The notes: generated by a model from the letters alone, not told the origin. DNA of 64,000 nt from CAILHX01 sp964511385 (GCA_964511385.1 CAZEFE010000004.1:62001-126000); one strand, 5' to 3'. Shown: positions 9,827-17,890, counted from the stretch's first letter. Numbers and translations are program-made.

Positions 9827-10083
9827 GTTCGTGTCCTGTATTTCCGGATTTCGCTAGCGCTCTCGTGGATTCTCTGGGCCATGAGTTAAAAATCAGGGAA
9901 TTCCCTATATGCTTGGGTCCAGCAGGCCATTATGATTCGTGCCGCAACGATCTCCTCACCCGCATATTGAGCTCATCTCCGTTGAGCCTGGTCATGCGGA
10001 TCTCAGACCGCCGGTACATGCAATGTACTGGCGGATTTTTTCTCTCCCGCACTTTATTTAGCGAACGGCGCCCAGCCTGATGG
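9827..10083. other. Intergenic region between DUF1289 gene and selD
   Basis: No convincing gene is seen in these 257 bp. Short frames on both strands resemble no family known to me. The only clear element is the intrinsic terminator near its right side. The 180 bp between the DUF1289 stop and that terminator could be an untranslated tail or a small RNA, but nothing in the sequence decides this. Confidence 0.5.
10008..10041 (+). terminator. Intrinsic terminator
   Basis: A 12-bp stem (CCGCCGGTACAT / ATGTACTGGCGG, one G-U pair) with a GCA loop is followed by ATTTTTT on the plus strand. It would end transcripts coming from secA and the DUF1289 gene. Confidence 0.85.
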
Positions 10084-11124
10084 TTAGGCCACGTTGACGC
10101 GTGCAGCGCCATCACTTAGCGTGCCAATCATCGTTGCCTGGCCGAAGCCGTCGGCATGGAATGCCTGCAGTACGGCATCTGCACACTCCGGGGCGCAACT
10201 GACTAATAAGCCGCCGCTGGTCTGGGGGTCGCACAGCAGCTTGCGCTGCCATTCGCCGATGTTTTCACCCAACACCACTTCCTGGCCGTAGCTGCCCCAG
10301 TTGCGTGCGGCGGCGCCGGTGGCGTAGCCGTCCTGGGCCAGTTTCATGGCGGTCTCGATCAATGGCACCTTGCTGAATTCGATATCGGCCTGCAACTGCG
10401 AGCCGCGGCAGATTTCCAGCAAATGGCCGAGCAGCGCAAAACCGGTGACATCCGTGATTGCATGCACTCCGTTTATGGCGGATAACTGTGTCCCGGTCCG
10501 GTTGAGTTGGGTCGTAATATCTATCATCTGCTGGTAGCCTTTGGCGTCCAGTTCACCCTTTTTCAGGGCGGCGCTCAACACACCGATGCCCAGCGGCTTG
10601 CCGAGAATCAATACGTCACCGGCCCTGGCCTGGTTGTTGCGCTTGACCTGATCCGGATGCACCAGCCCCAGCGCGACCAATCCGTATATCGGCTCCGGCG
10701 AATCAATGGAATGCCCGCCGGCAATGGGAATGCCCGCAGCCTGGCACACCGCCGCACCGCCCGCCATGATCTGCTGGATGGTTTCCAGCGGCAACTTGTC
10801 GATCGGCATGCCGACCACGGCCAGTGCAAAAATCGGTTTGCCGCCCATGGCATAAATGTCGGATAACGCATTGGCGGCGGCGATGCGGCCAAAGTCATAC
10901 GCATCGTCCACAATCGGCATAAAGAAATCGGTGGTGGCGATGATGGCCTGGGTGTCGTTCAGGCGGTAAACCGCCGCATCGTCGCTCGATTCCAGGCCGA
11001 CCAGTAACTCCGGGAACATGCCCGCCTGCGGCAGCTTGGACAATATTTGCGACAGTACGGACGGTGCGATTTTGCAGCCGCAGCCGCCGCCGTGCGAGTA
11101 CTGGGTAAGCCGGATGTTACTCAT
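10084..11124 (-). CDS. selD: Selenide, water dikinase
   Basis: SelD makes selenophosphate from selenide and ATP, the selenium donor for selenouridine and selenocysteine. The 346-residue protein has the catalytic N-terminus YSHGGGCGCKIAP with Cys15 (not selenocysteine) and Lys18, then TTDFFMPIVDDAYDFGRIAAANALSD, AGGHSIDSPEP and LCDPQTSGGLL. The start at 11124 aligns with E. coli SelD; the alternative five codons upstream is possible. It overlaps mnmH by 8 bp on the same strand, so selenophosphate production is coupled to tRNA selenation. Confidence 0.96.
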   Translation of the reverse strand: MSNIRLTQYSHGGGCGCKIAPSVLSQILSKLPQAGMFPELLVGLESSDDAAVYRLNDTQAIIATTDFFMPIVDDAYDFGRIAAANALSDIYAMGGKPIFALAVVGMPIDKLPLETIQQIMAGGAAVCQAAGIPIAGGHSIDSPEPIYGLVALGLVHPDQVKRNNQARAGDVLILGKPLGIGVLSAALKKGELDAKGYQQMIDITTQLNRTGTQLSAINGVHAITDVTGFALLGHLLEICRGSQLQADIEFSKVPLIETAMKLAQDGYATGAAARNWGSYGQEVVLGENIGEWQRKLLCDPQTSGGLLVSCAPECADAVLQAFHADGFGQATMIGTLSDGAARVNVA

Positions 11125-12184
11125 TGCTGGTTCTTTCATGGTTGATCAGGTCTTGCGCCACGCGGTCGAGACTTTCGTTGTCCAGCGCGGTGAGTTGATA
11201 GATTTCAGCATGTTGCAGTTGGCTGAAGCTGATGCCCGACGAGCGGCGGTAGGCCGGGTCGTAATGCCCGGCGAGCAATTCGGCGACCAGGGGCTGCCAC
11301 TCCGCGCCGTTTGCCATGGCACACCAGCGCTCTATGACCTTGTGGCCGTGCAATTCCAGCAGCAACGACAGGCGCTCCCCGAGCAATTGCGGGTTGTACA
11401 GGAAATGCCCGTAATCTTCCAGCAACAGCTTTACCCGCGCATCCTGCGGCGCCTCGATGGCGATGCAACTGGCTGTGCGTATGCGCTCGAGCAGCGCGTC
11501 AGGCACGTTCAATACGCCGATTTTGCGGCTTTCTGCTTCAACATAGACCGGTCGTGCCGTGTCGAGGCTTCGCAACACGTTGAAGATGCGGCTTTCGAAG
11601 GTCTTTTGTGAAGGCTGGTTCTGGTCGGGCAGGGTGCCCAGCAACGACCCACGATGCTGCGCCAGCATTTCCAGATCCAGGACCTGGGCGCCGCGTTGTG
11701 CCAGGGCGTGCAGCAAACGGCTTTTGCCGGAACCGGTCGCGCCCGCGATGACAACAAAGTTAAACTGGTTTGGCAGGGCATCCAGCGCGGTGATGACATG
11801 CCGGCGGTAGGCTTTGTAGCCGCCGGTTAACTGCGTTGTTTTCCAGCCTACCTGCGCCAGAATGTGCGCCATCGCCCCGCTGCGCATCCCGCCTCGCCAG
11901 CAATAGATCAGCGGGCGCCAGCCTTTCTCCCGGTCATGCAGCGCTTCCTCAAGATGCCTGGCGATATTCCGGGCAATGAGCGCCGCGCCCTGTTTTTGCG
12001 CTTCAAACGGCGATACCTGAGTGAACAGGGTGCCGATACGTGCACGCTCCTCATCGTCGAGCACCGGCAGGCTGATGGCGTCAGGAAAGTGGTCGCTGCT
12101 GTATTCGGCGGGCGAGCGGACATCGATGACGGTGTCGAAGCCGGTAAATGCCTGCGCGATGTCAGTGGATTTGTAGTTCGCCAT
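11117..12184 (-). CDS. mnmH: tRNA 2-selenouridine synthase
   Basis: MnmH (SelU/YbbB) replaces sulfur by selenium at the wobble 2-thiouridine of tRNA-Lys, -Glu and -Gln, using selenophosphate. The 355-residue protein has an N-terminal rhodanese domain with active-site Cys95 in LIYCWRGGMRSG and a C-terminal P-loop domain with GATGSGKS (148-155) that handles the geranylated intermediate. It forms a two-gene operon with selD. No selA or selB is in the window, so use of selenium for selenocysteine cannot be judged here. Confidence 0.95.
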   Translation of the reverse strand: MANYKSTDIAQAFTGFDTVIDVRSPAEYSSDHFPDAISLPVLDDEERARIGTLFTQVSPFEAQKQGAALIARNIARHLEEALHDREKGWRPLIYCWRGGMRSGAMAHILAQVGWKTTQLTGGYKAYRRHVITALDALPNQFNFVVIAGATGSGKSRLLHALAQRGAQVLDLEMLAQHRGSLLGTLPDQNQPSQKTFESRIFNVLRSLDTARPVYVEAESRKIGVLNVPDALLERIRTASCIAIEAPQDARVKLLLEDYGHFLYNPQLLGERLSLLLELHGHKVIERWCAMANGAEWQPLVAELLAGHYDPAYRRSSGISFSQLQHAEIYQLTALDNESLDRVAQDLINHERTSNE

Positions 12185-12225
12185 GGGAATGCTTTAACAA
12201 CCGGCGGATGCGCTGGATTGAAGCT

Positions 12226-12867
12226 TCATTGCGAATCGGCGGTGCCGGAGTGCCCAACCAGTTTGCAATAACAATAAAGAAACTGTTGCGTGGTGCCAAA
12301 CGGGGTATTGTGCAGTTCCGTGGCGCTGTTGATGAGCCGATAGTCGTTGCCAAAGGTATCGTGCAACCCGGCGGCGTCATATCGCACAACATCCAGGCCG
12401 CTGCATTTTACCGGGCCTTCCGGGCCAAAGGTGGCAACAATGACATACCCGCCTGCCTTGACCGAGCGGGATACTTGCCGCACGTAAGCTGCGCGCTGTT
12501 CTGGGGATGTGAGGAAGTGAAATACGGCACGGTCGTGCCAGACCTCGTAATGGTGCTTGGGTAAGTTTGCAGTGGTAATGTCGGCAGCCAACCAGGTGAC
12601 TTTGTCGGCTTGCTCCCCCAGGCGTTTTTTTGCGCCCTCAATGGCAACCGCCGAAATATCGAGTACGGTCAGCTTGCTATAACCCTCGTTCAACAGGTCA
12701 TCCACCAGGGTGGACTCTCCCCCGCCAACGTCAATAATGGAAGCGTCGCGACTGCTTGCTGAATTCCGGATGAGTTCCAGTGACCGCTCAAGGTGTGGTC
12801 GATACCAACTGACAGCGTCAGGTGCCTTGGTTTGGTAAACCTGGTCCCAGTGTTTACGGTTATCCAT
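12226..12867 (-). CDS. Class I SAM-dependent methyltransferase
   Basis: The 213-residue protein starts MDNRKHWDQVYQTKAPDAVSWY and has motif I IIDVGGGESTLVDDL (45-57), an acidic motif II end (LTVLDISAVAI) and DRAVFHFLTSPEQRAAY. This architecture is found in small-molecule methyltransferases related to thiopurine/tellurite-type enzymes. The substrate is unknown. The ATG at 12867 is chosen because the family-like sequence begins there. It is the last host gene before the integrated element. Confidence 0.8.
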   Translation of the reverse strand: MDNRKHWDQVYQTKAPDAVSWYRPHLERSLELIRNSASSRDASIIDVGGGESTLVDDLLNEGYSKLTVLDISAVAIEGAKKRLGEQADKVTWLAADITTANLPKHHYEVWHDRAVFHFLTSPEQRAAYVRQVSRSVKAGGYVIVATFGPEGPVKCSGLDVVRYDAAGLHDTFGNDYRLINSATELHNTPFGTTQQFLYCYCKLVGHSGTADSQ

Positions 12868-12914
12868 GGGGTTATTCTGCCATTTTGCCAAACAAATATG
12901 AGCGGGATACATAA

Positions 12915-12940
12915 CAAAAAAACCCGCATGAAGCGGGTTT
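12915..12940 (-). terminator. Intrinsic terminator, probably the original tRNA-Ser terminator
   Basis: On the minus strand AACCCGC / GCGGGTT with a 5-nt loop is followed by seven T residues. It lies just beyond the displaced 3' piece of tRNA-Ser at the left end of the element, so it is probably the terminator that served the tRNA gene before integration. Confidence 0.75.
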
Positions 12941-12963
12941 AGTGAATTACGCCGAAGCGTAAT

Positions 12964-13026
12964 TGGCGGAGAGCGAGGGATTCGAACCCTCGATACAGGT
13001 TTAAAGCCCGTATGCTTCCTTAGCAG
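12964..13026 (-). repeat. attL: 3' fragment of tRNA-Ser(GCU)
   Basis: This 63-bp copy is identical to the last 63 nt of the intact tRNA-Ser at 24073-24167, from the first base of the anticodon loop to the encoded CCA. The sequence diverges exactly after this point (TTTTCATCC here, GGAAGTGCC at the intact gene). It lacks the 5' half, so it is not a functional tRNA. It is the chromosomal 3' end displaced by integration. Confidence 0.95.
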
Positions 13027-13111
13027 TTTTCATCCGTCGAAACATCGACTTGGTTGAAAACCGCTTCCAGCCTTATTTCCCTCGGTTGCTGCTATTGATT
13101 GTACCTATTTC

Positions 13112-13129
13112 GGGGACAATTTGGGGACA
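13112..13129 (+). promoter_or_regulatory. Two GGGGACA direct repeats next to int (possible recombinase arm sites)
   Basis: GGGGACA occurs at 13112-13118 and 13123-13129, 11 bp apart, just upstream of the integrase start. Five further copies in the same orientation lie just inside the other end. Repeats near both att sites at one-helical-turn spacing are typical of arm-type binding sites for tyrosine recombinases. The left pair could also serve autoregulation of int. Function is inferred. Confidence 0.5.
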
Positions 13130-13134
13130 ATTCA

Positions 13135-14130
13135 ATGGCAACCATCACCAAACGAGCTAGCGGACTCTATCAGGTCAAAATCCGCCATAAGGGCTATCCA
13201 GTTCAATCCAAAACTTTCTTCACCAAGGAAGACGCACAGAAATGGGCGCGGCAAGTCGAGGTGGAAATGGACAAGGGCAGCTTTGTCAATTCCAACTCGG
13301 CGGACGGCACCACATTTAAAACGGTGGCAACTAAATTTAGTGCCGAATATGCGGTACATCACTATCGCAATCGAACATGGAAATACACGTTAGCGCACCT
13401 GGTGGAGTTTTTCGGCGACTATTGCCTTTCAGGCATTACCGCTGGCCTGATCTGCCAATACCGCGACAAGCGGCTGGCAATTCGCAGCGGCAGCACCGTC
13501 AAAAAAGAACTGGACATGATGAGCAAGGTGCTGGATGTATGCCAGAAAGAGTTTGGGATTTTTTTGCCGCATGGCAACCTTGTCCGAAACATTCGCAAAC
13601 CCAAGGTGAACAAGCCGCGCGAGCGGCGGCTTTCTGAGGTTGAGTTAAACCGGTTATTGACGGAGTGCGAGGCCAGCAAAAACAAGTTGCTGGCTCCGGC
13701 CTTCCTGTTTGCGATTGAAACCGCCATGCGCCGGGAGGAGCTTGCACAGCTTGAATGGCACCACATTGACTGGAAACGGCGGCTTGCGCTGCTGCTTGAC
13801 CCGAACAAGATCAAGAACGGCGAAGCCCGAGCCGTGCCCCTTTCCAGCAGGGCCATCAAAATCCTTAAATCCTTGCCACGCCCCTTGGAGGGCGGGCGGA
13901 TTTTTATGGCCGGGCGCAGTATTTATCAAGCGTTTACACATGCGCGTAACCGGGCAGGAATTAAAAATTTCACCTGGCACGACCTCAGACATGAGGCTAT
14001 TTCTCGCTTGGCCGAGCGCGGCGATCTTAGCAACATGGAGCTTGCGGCGGTTTCAGGTCACAAGACTTTGCAAATGGTGAAACGCTATGCGCATCTTAAT
14101 GCCGAGCATTTGGCGCGGAAGCTGGGTTAA
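13135..14130 (+). CDS. int: Tyrosine recombinase (integrase) of the element
   Basis: The enzyme would integrate and excise the element at tRNA-Ser. The 331-residue protein has an N-terminal arm-binding region (MATITKRASGLYQVKIRHKG), a SAM-like core-binding domain (about 60-145) and a catalytic domain. R199 (in TAMRREEL), H282-x2-R285, H309 (SGHK) and nucleophile Y318 make a complete active site. The start at 13135 is chosen because the Arm-DNA-binding fold begins there and the GGGGACA repeats lie upstream. The gene lies next to the displaced tRNA fragment rather than next to the intact tRNA. Confidence 0.95.
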   Translation: MATITKRASGLYQVKIRHKGYPVQSKTFFTKEDAQKWARQVEVEMDKGSFVNSNSADGTTFKTVATKFSAEYAVHHYRNRTWKYTLAHLVEFFGDYCLSGITAGLICQYRDKRLAIRSGSTVKKELDMMSKVLDVCQKEFGIFLPHGNLVRNIRKPKVNKPRERRLSEVELNRLLTECEASKNKLLAPAFLFAIETAMRREELAQLEWHHIDWKRRLALLLDPNKIKNGEARAVPLSSRAIKILKSLPRPLEGGRIFMAGRSIYQAFTHARNRAGIKNFTWHDLRHEAISRLAERGDLSNMELAAVSGHKTLQMVKRYAHLNAEHLARKLG

Positions 14131-14140
14131 GGAGGCCATC

Positions 14141-14734
14141 ATGCAAATCAATCAAATCACAATCGATCTGAACCAACTAACAGAGCTTGAAATTGTGCAT
14201 ATATTGCTGAGACTGGGGATGCGGCAAAGGATTTGCTGTGACCAGTTTTATCGGAAAAAACATGGTGGCTTCGGCATACTGCAAATCAAGAAATTTAACA
14301 AAGCTTGCGGTGGCAAGGGTGGACGATCTGGGCAATTGCCCAGCACACTATTTGATACGGTTTCATCTGGCTATTGGCATTCTGCTCCAAGGCAAATTCA
14401 TGCCGCTGTTTTCTGGCAGTGGTGGCTGACGGCGAGGGCAACAATGGAGTTTTGGCCCGCTTTTATTGCGGCATGGACGAATTTTCTGCAATCTGTGGAC
14501 AGCCCCGAGTTTGTGATTGAACGGGCATTTCACTTGACGCAACAGCAGCTGGATTTAGTGGCCTGTAGGACGTGTGGCAGGAAGCTACTACGGGCGGCAT
14601 GGGAGGCGAGGAGAGCGTGCCCGGTTTGTACTGGGCAACTGGCGCTGAGCGTTTCACGGGATGAACGTTACAAACATATTCATCCTTCACGCAGTAGGCG
14701 GGTGGAGTTATTTTTGGAGGGGATACACTTATGA
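14141..14734 (+). CDS. FlhC-like transcriptional activator (orphan)
   Basis: This 197-residue protein resembles FlhC, the zinc-binding subunit of the FlhDC activator and of its relatives SetC and AcaC in conjugative elements. Seen here: LLRLGMRQRICCDQF near the N-terminus, GQLPST around 64-69, a PRQIHAAVFWQWW stretch comparable to the NVHASMFCNAWQF segment of FlhC, and two CxxC pairs (C142/C145 and C160/C163) comparable to C137/C140 and C157/C160 of E. coli FlhC. No FlhD-like partner gene is visible. It begins 10 bp after int with a strong AAGGAGG site, so it is probably co-expressed with int. The family call rests on motif layout and is not certain. Confidence 0.6.
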   Translation: MQINQITIDLNQLTELEIVHILLRLGMRQRICCDQFYRKKHGGFGILQIKKFNKACGGKGGRSGQLPSTLFDTVSSGYWHSAPRQIHAAVFWQWWLTARATMEFWPAFIAAWTNFLQSVDSPEFVIERAFHLTQQQLDLVACRTCGRKLLRAAWEARRACPVCTGQLALSVSRDERYKHIHPSRSRRVELFLEGIHL

Positions 14735-14919
14735 ATTATTTTGAAATCAAAGTTGAGCGTTTAGTTAAGTTTTTCAGGGAACTTGCTTGCTGGCATGCTT
14801 GGGGGGAGTGGTCGGATAATCCAAATCCACCTTCTCACGATATAAATCCTTGGAGGCCAAAAAGAACGTGCATTAAGTGTGGAAAGGTTGAAGATGGTGA
14901 GTGGCAGGATATCGTCTAG
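14731..14919 (+). CDS. Small hypothetical protein
   Basis: The 62-residue protein (MNYFEIKVERLVKFFREL...) overlaps the FlhC-like gene by 4 bp (ATGA) with a GGAGG site upstream, which supports real translation and coupling. The middle has HAWGEWSDNP and the end RTCIKCGKVEDGEW, one CxxC pair plus a nearby Cys-Trp-His cluster that could hold a metal. I recognise no family. It is too small and too Cys-poor to be an FlhD equivalent. Confidence 0.6.
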   Translation: MNYFEIKVERLVKFFRELACWHAWGEWSDNPNPPSHDINPWRPKRTCIKCGKVEDGEWQDIV

Positions 14920-15409
14920 TTTTGTAGTGAGGCGTTATGTCGAGGCCGTGGGCGGAAGTCTGGAGCTTGTTACAAAATTCCCCAACCGCCCACCCGTCTC
15001 CAAAACCCTTGACATTTTCGGAGAAAAGGGTATTTTTGTGGGCACGTCCCGGCACGCCGGGATATAGCCGGGCTAAGCCCGGTAAAAATTTCCGCCAGCT
15101 TCGGGCTGGCGCGCGACGAGCCGGGGTTTCGCGGACGGCAAAAAATCTAAGCCCATCAACGGCTTAACTTCAAAATCGTGAGGAAGCGAGGCTTCCGCAC
15201 GTCTTTTTCTTTCGAAATTCGCTTTCGTCCGTTTGGGGTGCGCTTTGCGCGCCACGCGGCGCGGTCGAGCCAAAGCAAAATCCCATTTTAAATCATAATG
15301 TTAATTTGAGTTTGCGCGATTTTTCGCGCACGCGGGGCGGAGCTCAACCCCACCTGAGGCGCGAAAGTCTCTAGCCGCAATTGCTTGAACTTAATCAAGG
15401 AGTTGCGTT
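14920..15409. other. Structured non-coding region with tandem hairpins
   Basis: There is no convincing gene in these 490 bp. The part 15048-15166 holds four closely packed inverted repeats: CCCGGC/GCCGGG (15048-15061), CCGGGC/GCCCGG (15068-15082), GCCAGC/GCTGGC (15094-15110) and TAAGCC/GGCTTA (15148-15166). An AT-rich stretch near 15285-15310 follows. The region lies before an operon that starts at 15410. It could be an origin of transfer or replication, or a regulatory leader. A 66-codon minus-strand frame here is not supported as a gene. Confidence 0.5.
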
Positions 15410-15937
15410 ATGCAAAGTTTCTTTTCCCCGGCGGAGGCGGCAATTCGCTCCGCCATCGGCCCTGCCGATTTCCGGGCGCTTTCGCGCGCCCACAACGTCT
15501 CAGAAATTGCGGTTGAAGTTATTTTTGAGAACATTTTGGAAAATTTGCCGGAAAATTTAAAAAATCCAGTCAATTATTTCCGGTTTGTTTTTTCCGCAAG
15601 AGTTCGCGGCGAAGCCAATCTTTTCGATTGGTTCGAGGCGGAGAAATTTTTTCTAGAGTCGGAAAAAATTTCGTTCGATTCTTGGCAATTTGACGATGAT
15701 CCCGTTCGAAAAATTCTCAAAACAGAAAACATTCTGAGGCTTTCGGATGCGACAGAAGTCGCAAAAATGCATAAGTTATCGGAGCGGCAAGCTCGCAACA
15801 AAATCTACGCTGTCCAGGCGAAAGCTCTAAAAATGCGACAAAACGGCAAGCCAGAGACTGAAATTGTGGCTTTTTTGCAAATTTCCAATCCGCTTCTTGG
15901 GCGCATTCGCGCACCCAAGAAAGGAGGCGAAAAATGA
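15410..15937 (+). CDS. Hypothetical protein, possible DNA-binding
   Basis: The 175-residue protein is rich in Phe, Glu, Lys and Asn and has an AT-rich codon choice unlike the flanking host genes. The N-terminal half (AEAAIRSAIGPADFRALSRA) is followed by a charged helical middle. The C-terminal third (ATEVAKMHKLSERQARNKIY, then GKPETEIVAFLQIS) looks like two helix-turn-helix units. No family is recognised. An AAGGAG site precedes the ATG, and the stop overlaps the next gene as ATGA, giving a coupled three-gene run that ends with the VirD4-like gene. Confidence 0.65.
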   Translation: MQSFFSPAEAAIRSAIGPADFRALSRAHNVSEIAVEVIFENILENLPENLKNPVNYFRFVFSARVRGEANLFDWFEAEKFFLESEKISFDSWQFDDDPVRKILKTENILRLSDATEVAKMHKLSERQARNKIYAVQAKALKMRQNGKPETEIVAFLQISNPLLGRIRAPKKGGEK

Positions 15938-16197
15938 AAATTTCAGAACAAGAAGCCGCGCTGATTCTTGGCTTGAGCCTTGCGACCATTCGCCGCGACA
16001 GAAGCAAAAACAGTCGCGGGCTGGGGATACCATTTTTCAAAATCGGAGCCAAGGTGCTGTATGACCCTGCCGCGCTGGTTGACTGGCTGGAGCAGCAGCG
16101 CAGGTGCGGGCCTGTTCAGCATGCACCTCAGCCACAACAACCAAAGCGTGGGTCGGGCAGGCCGCGCAAACTGCAAGGAAACGACCATGAGAAGTAA
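15934..16197 (+). CDS. Excisionase/AlpA-type helix-turn-helix DNA-binding protein
   Basis: The 87-residue protein has an N-terminal winged-helix domain of the MerR-like excisionase type. ISEQEAALILGLSLATIRRDR reads as the HTH, and FFKIGAKVLYDPAALVDWLEQQ as the wing and closing helix. A basic Pro/Gln/Lys-rich tail follows. Such proteins act as recombination directionality factors or as regulators of integrase and transfer genes. An AAGGAGG site precedes the start. It overlaps the previous gene by 4 bp and the next by 11 bp. Confidence 0.7.
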   Translation: MKISEQEAALILGLSLATIRRDRSKNSRGLGIPFFKIGAKVLYDPAALVDWLEQQRRCGPVQHAPQPQQPKRGSGRPRKLQGNDHEK

Positions 16198-17863
16198 GAC
16201 CAGTATTCAGAATTTCAGCTACAAGCTTAGTCTTGTTTTCTCTTTTTGGTTATTGGGTCTGGTTTGCTGGCCTTTCCTGTTCGTCTGGACAGATCAAACA
16301 CTCCATAACCACTACCGCAGTTTTGGGGACGGGGTACGCATTCATTTTTGTGGTTTGTTTGATGCCATAGGCGGGGGAACCGGTTTTCTGATTCCTACCG
16401 AGTGCGATGGAGTTGCCAAGCAAATTCACGCGCTGGGCGGCTGGGTGGCCGAGAATCACCACACCATCCAACTCGCTCCCGTAGCCGGGCTGGTGTTGGC
16501 CGGGCTGACGGCTTTGTGGCTTTTCTCTGGCAGGGCGGGAAAAGCCAGTGGGGCGGTTCGGGATGTGGTTGAGGACTCAAAAGCTTTGCAGAATATGACC
16601 AAGCCTTTTCAGCCACACAAATACGTTAACCTTGAAAAAGGTATCTTTGTGGGGCTGGGTCAAGACCGGAAACCTGTCTACTGGCGGCGCAAACTTCTCC
16701 AAAAAAACCATTGCGAAATCCTGGGGGAAAGCGGTGTCGGTAAATCCAGCCTGGCTGGTGTATTACTGTCCCAACTGGCTGCGGCGGGTGAATCTGTTGT
16801 GATTTTTGACCCAAAGGCTGACCGTAACTTGCCCGGCGTGCTGGCTGAGGCTGGGCGCACATGGGGAGGTTTCCCCGTCCATGTGCTTGATCTGCGCCCG
16901 GTTGCCAACTTTCCGCAGGTGAATCCGTTTGCGGGTTGCCGTACTGACCAGGTAGAGGAATTACTACAGGTCGCGCTTGAGTTGGGAAAGTCTGGGGAGT
17001 CCAAGGTGGATTTCCATCGTGCGAAGGACAGAGAAGCTAACTGGATTTTTACTGAAAGCATCACTGGTGGCACCAACCTGCCAGAAATCATTTCATTAGC
17101 AGGAGAAGACACCGGGGTAACCAGTCAGGAAAATTTGTGGATGGAACTGCGTCAGCTTGGGCGCGTCAGGGCCTTTCACACAAATTCAGGGCTGGATTTG
17201 CAGGAGGTGCTGAGTAAGCCGGGCCTCCTATACGTTATTGGAAGCCTCACAAAACTTGAAGTGATGGCTGGGCAAAAGCTACTCCTGCAACGCATCATGC
17301 AAATTTTGGATGAGCGAACAGACGATTCCCTTTCAGTCGCAATGTTTCTGGACGAAGTAAAATACCTTCTCAGTCCGGCAACTTTGCGGGCAGCAGGCAC
17401 CATCCGCGACCGCAACTGCCACCTATTTTTTGCACATCAAACACTAGGTGATTTCAAAGACGCGGGCGGCCTCAATCCTGATGCTGTCCGTGGTGCAATT
17501 TGGGGCAATTCAGGGATCAAAATCTGCTACAAGGCACTTGATGCTGCAACCGCCCACGAGTTGGAGGCAATTTGTGGTGAGGTGGCGGTAGAGGCAGAAA
17601 CCACGGGCAAAAGCAACATGGGCGAAACCCAGTCCAAAAAAATGGACTCTGGCAAGCACATGCCAGCACACGTTTTCACCCATTTGCCAAAGCCTGTTGA
17701 TGGCGAGGCATCCGTGGGTGTTGTGGTTGGACTAGGGCCTGCATATTATCTTTCCAGCAGCTTTTTGCCTCTCGGCAAACCCCCGCAGCCAGTCGCCGCG
17801 CCGGAGGTTGAATTGCCTCCACCACAGGAGCGGGAGGACGACTTGGCGGATTTGCTCAAATAA
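16187..17863 (+). CDS. VirD4/TraG-type conjugative coupling ATPase
   Basis: Coupling proteins recruit relaxase-bound DNA and pump it into a type IV secretion channel. The 558-residue protein has two N-terminal membrane segments (about 12-33 and 97-114). The RecA-like motor has Walker A GESGVGKSS (180-188), the VVIFDPKAD strand, Walker B VAMFLDE (384-390) and the FFAHQTLGDF segment (about 414-423). A Pro/acidic C-terminal tail follows. The ATG at 16187 has an AAGGAA site and overlaps the excisionase-like gene by 11 bp; a longer frame from 15980 reads across that gene and is rejected. The only other T4SS subunits in the element are TrbJ and TrbL. No relaxase adjoins it. Confidence 0.85.
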   Translation: MRSKTSIQNFSYKLSLVFSFWLLGLVCWPFLFVWTDQTLHNHYRSFGDGVRIHFCGLFDAIGGGTGFLIPTECDGVAKQIHALGGWVAENHHTIQLAPVAGLVLAGLTALWLFSGRAGKASGAVRDVVEDSKALQNMTKPFQPHKYVNLEKGIFVGLGQDRKPVYWRRKLLQKNHCEILGESGVGKSSLAGVLLSQLAAAGESVVIFDPKADRNLPGVLAEAGRTWGGFPVHVLDLRPVANFPQVNPFAGCRTDQVEELLQVALELGKSGESKVDFHRAKDREANWIFTESITGGTNLPEIISLAGEDTGVTSQENLWMELRQLGRVRAFHTNSGLDLQEVLSKPGLLYVIGSLTKLEVMAGQKLLLQRIMQILDERTDDSLSVAMFLDEVKYLLSPATLRAAGTIRDRNCHLFFAHQTLGDFKDAGGLNPDAVRGAIWGNSGIKICYKALDAATAHELEAICGEVAVEAETTGKSNMGETQSKKMDSGKHMPAHVFTHLPKPVDGEASVGVVVGLGPAYYLSSSFLPLGKPPQPVAAPEVELPPPQEREDDLADLLK

Positions 17864-17866
17864 AAA

Positions 17867-17890
17867 AAGCCCGGTTCGCCGGGCTTTTTT
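17867..17890 (+). terminator. Intrinsic terminator after the VirD4-like gene
   Basis: AGCCCGG-TTCG-CCGGGCT followed by eight T residues starts immediately after the stop codon. A near-identical hairpin follows trbL, and each marks the beginning of one of the two long non-coding modules. Confidence 0.9.

Noticed and set aside
10084..11124. Selenocysteine codon in selD
   Set aside because: The catalytic position is encoded as Cys (GGGCGCK), and there is no in-frame TGA.
12964..13026. Apparent second tRNA-Ser gene at the left end of the element
   Set aside because: Only the 3' 63 nt are present. The 5' half and one strand of the anticodon stem are missing, so it is the att fragment.
15073..15273. 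66-codon minus-strand frame in the hairpin-rich region of the element
   Set aside because: It overlaps structured repeats, has no ribosome site, and its Arg/Ala/Pro-rich product looks like translated repeat DNA. Similar translations are often annotated spuriously.
15980..16186. N-terminal extension of the VirD4-like protein by 69 codons
   Set aside because: It reads through the excisionase-like gene in another frame and has no ribosome site; the ATG at 16187 has one and begins just before the first membrane helix.
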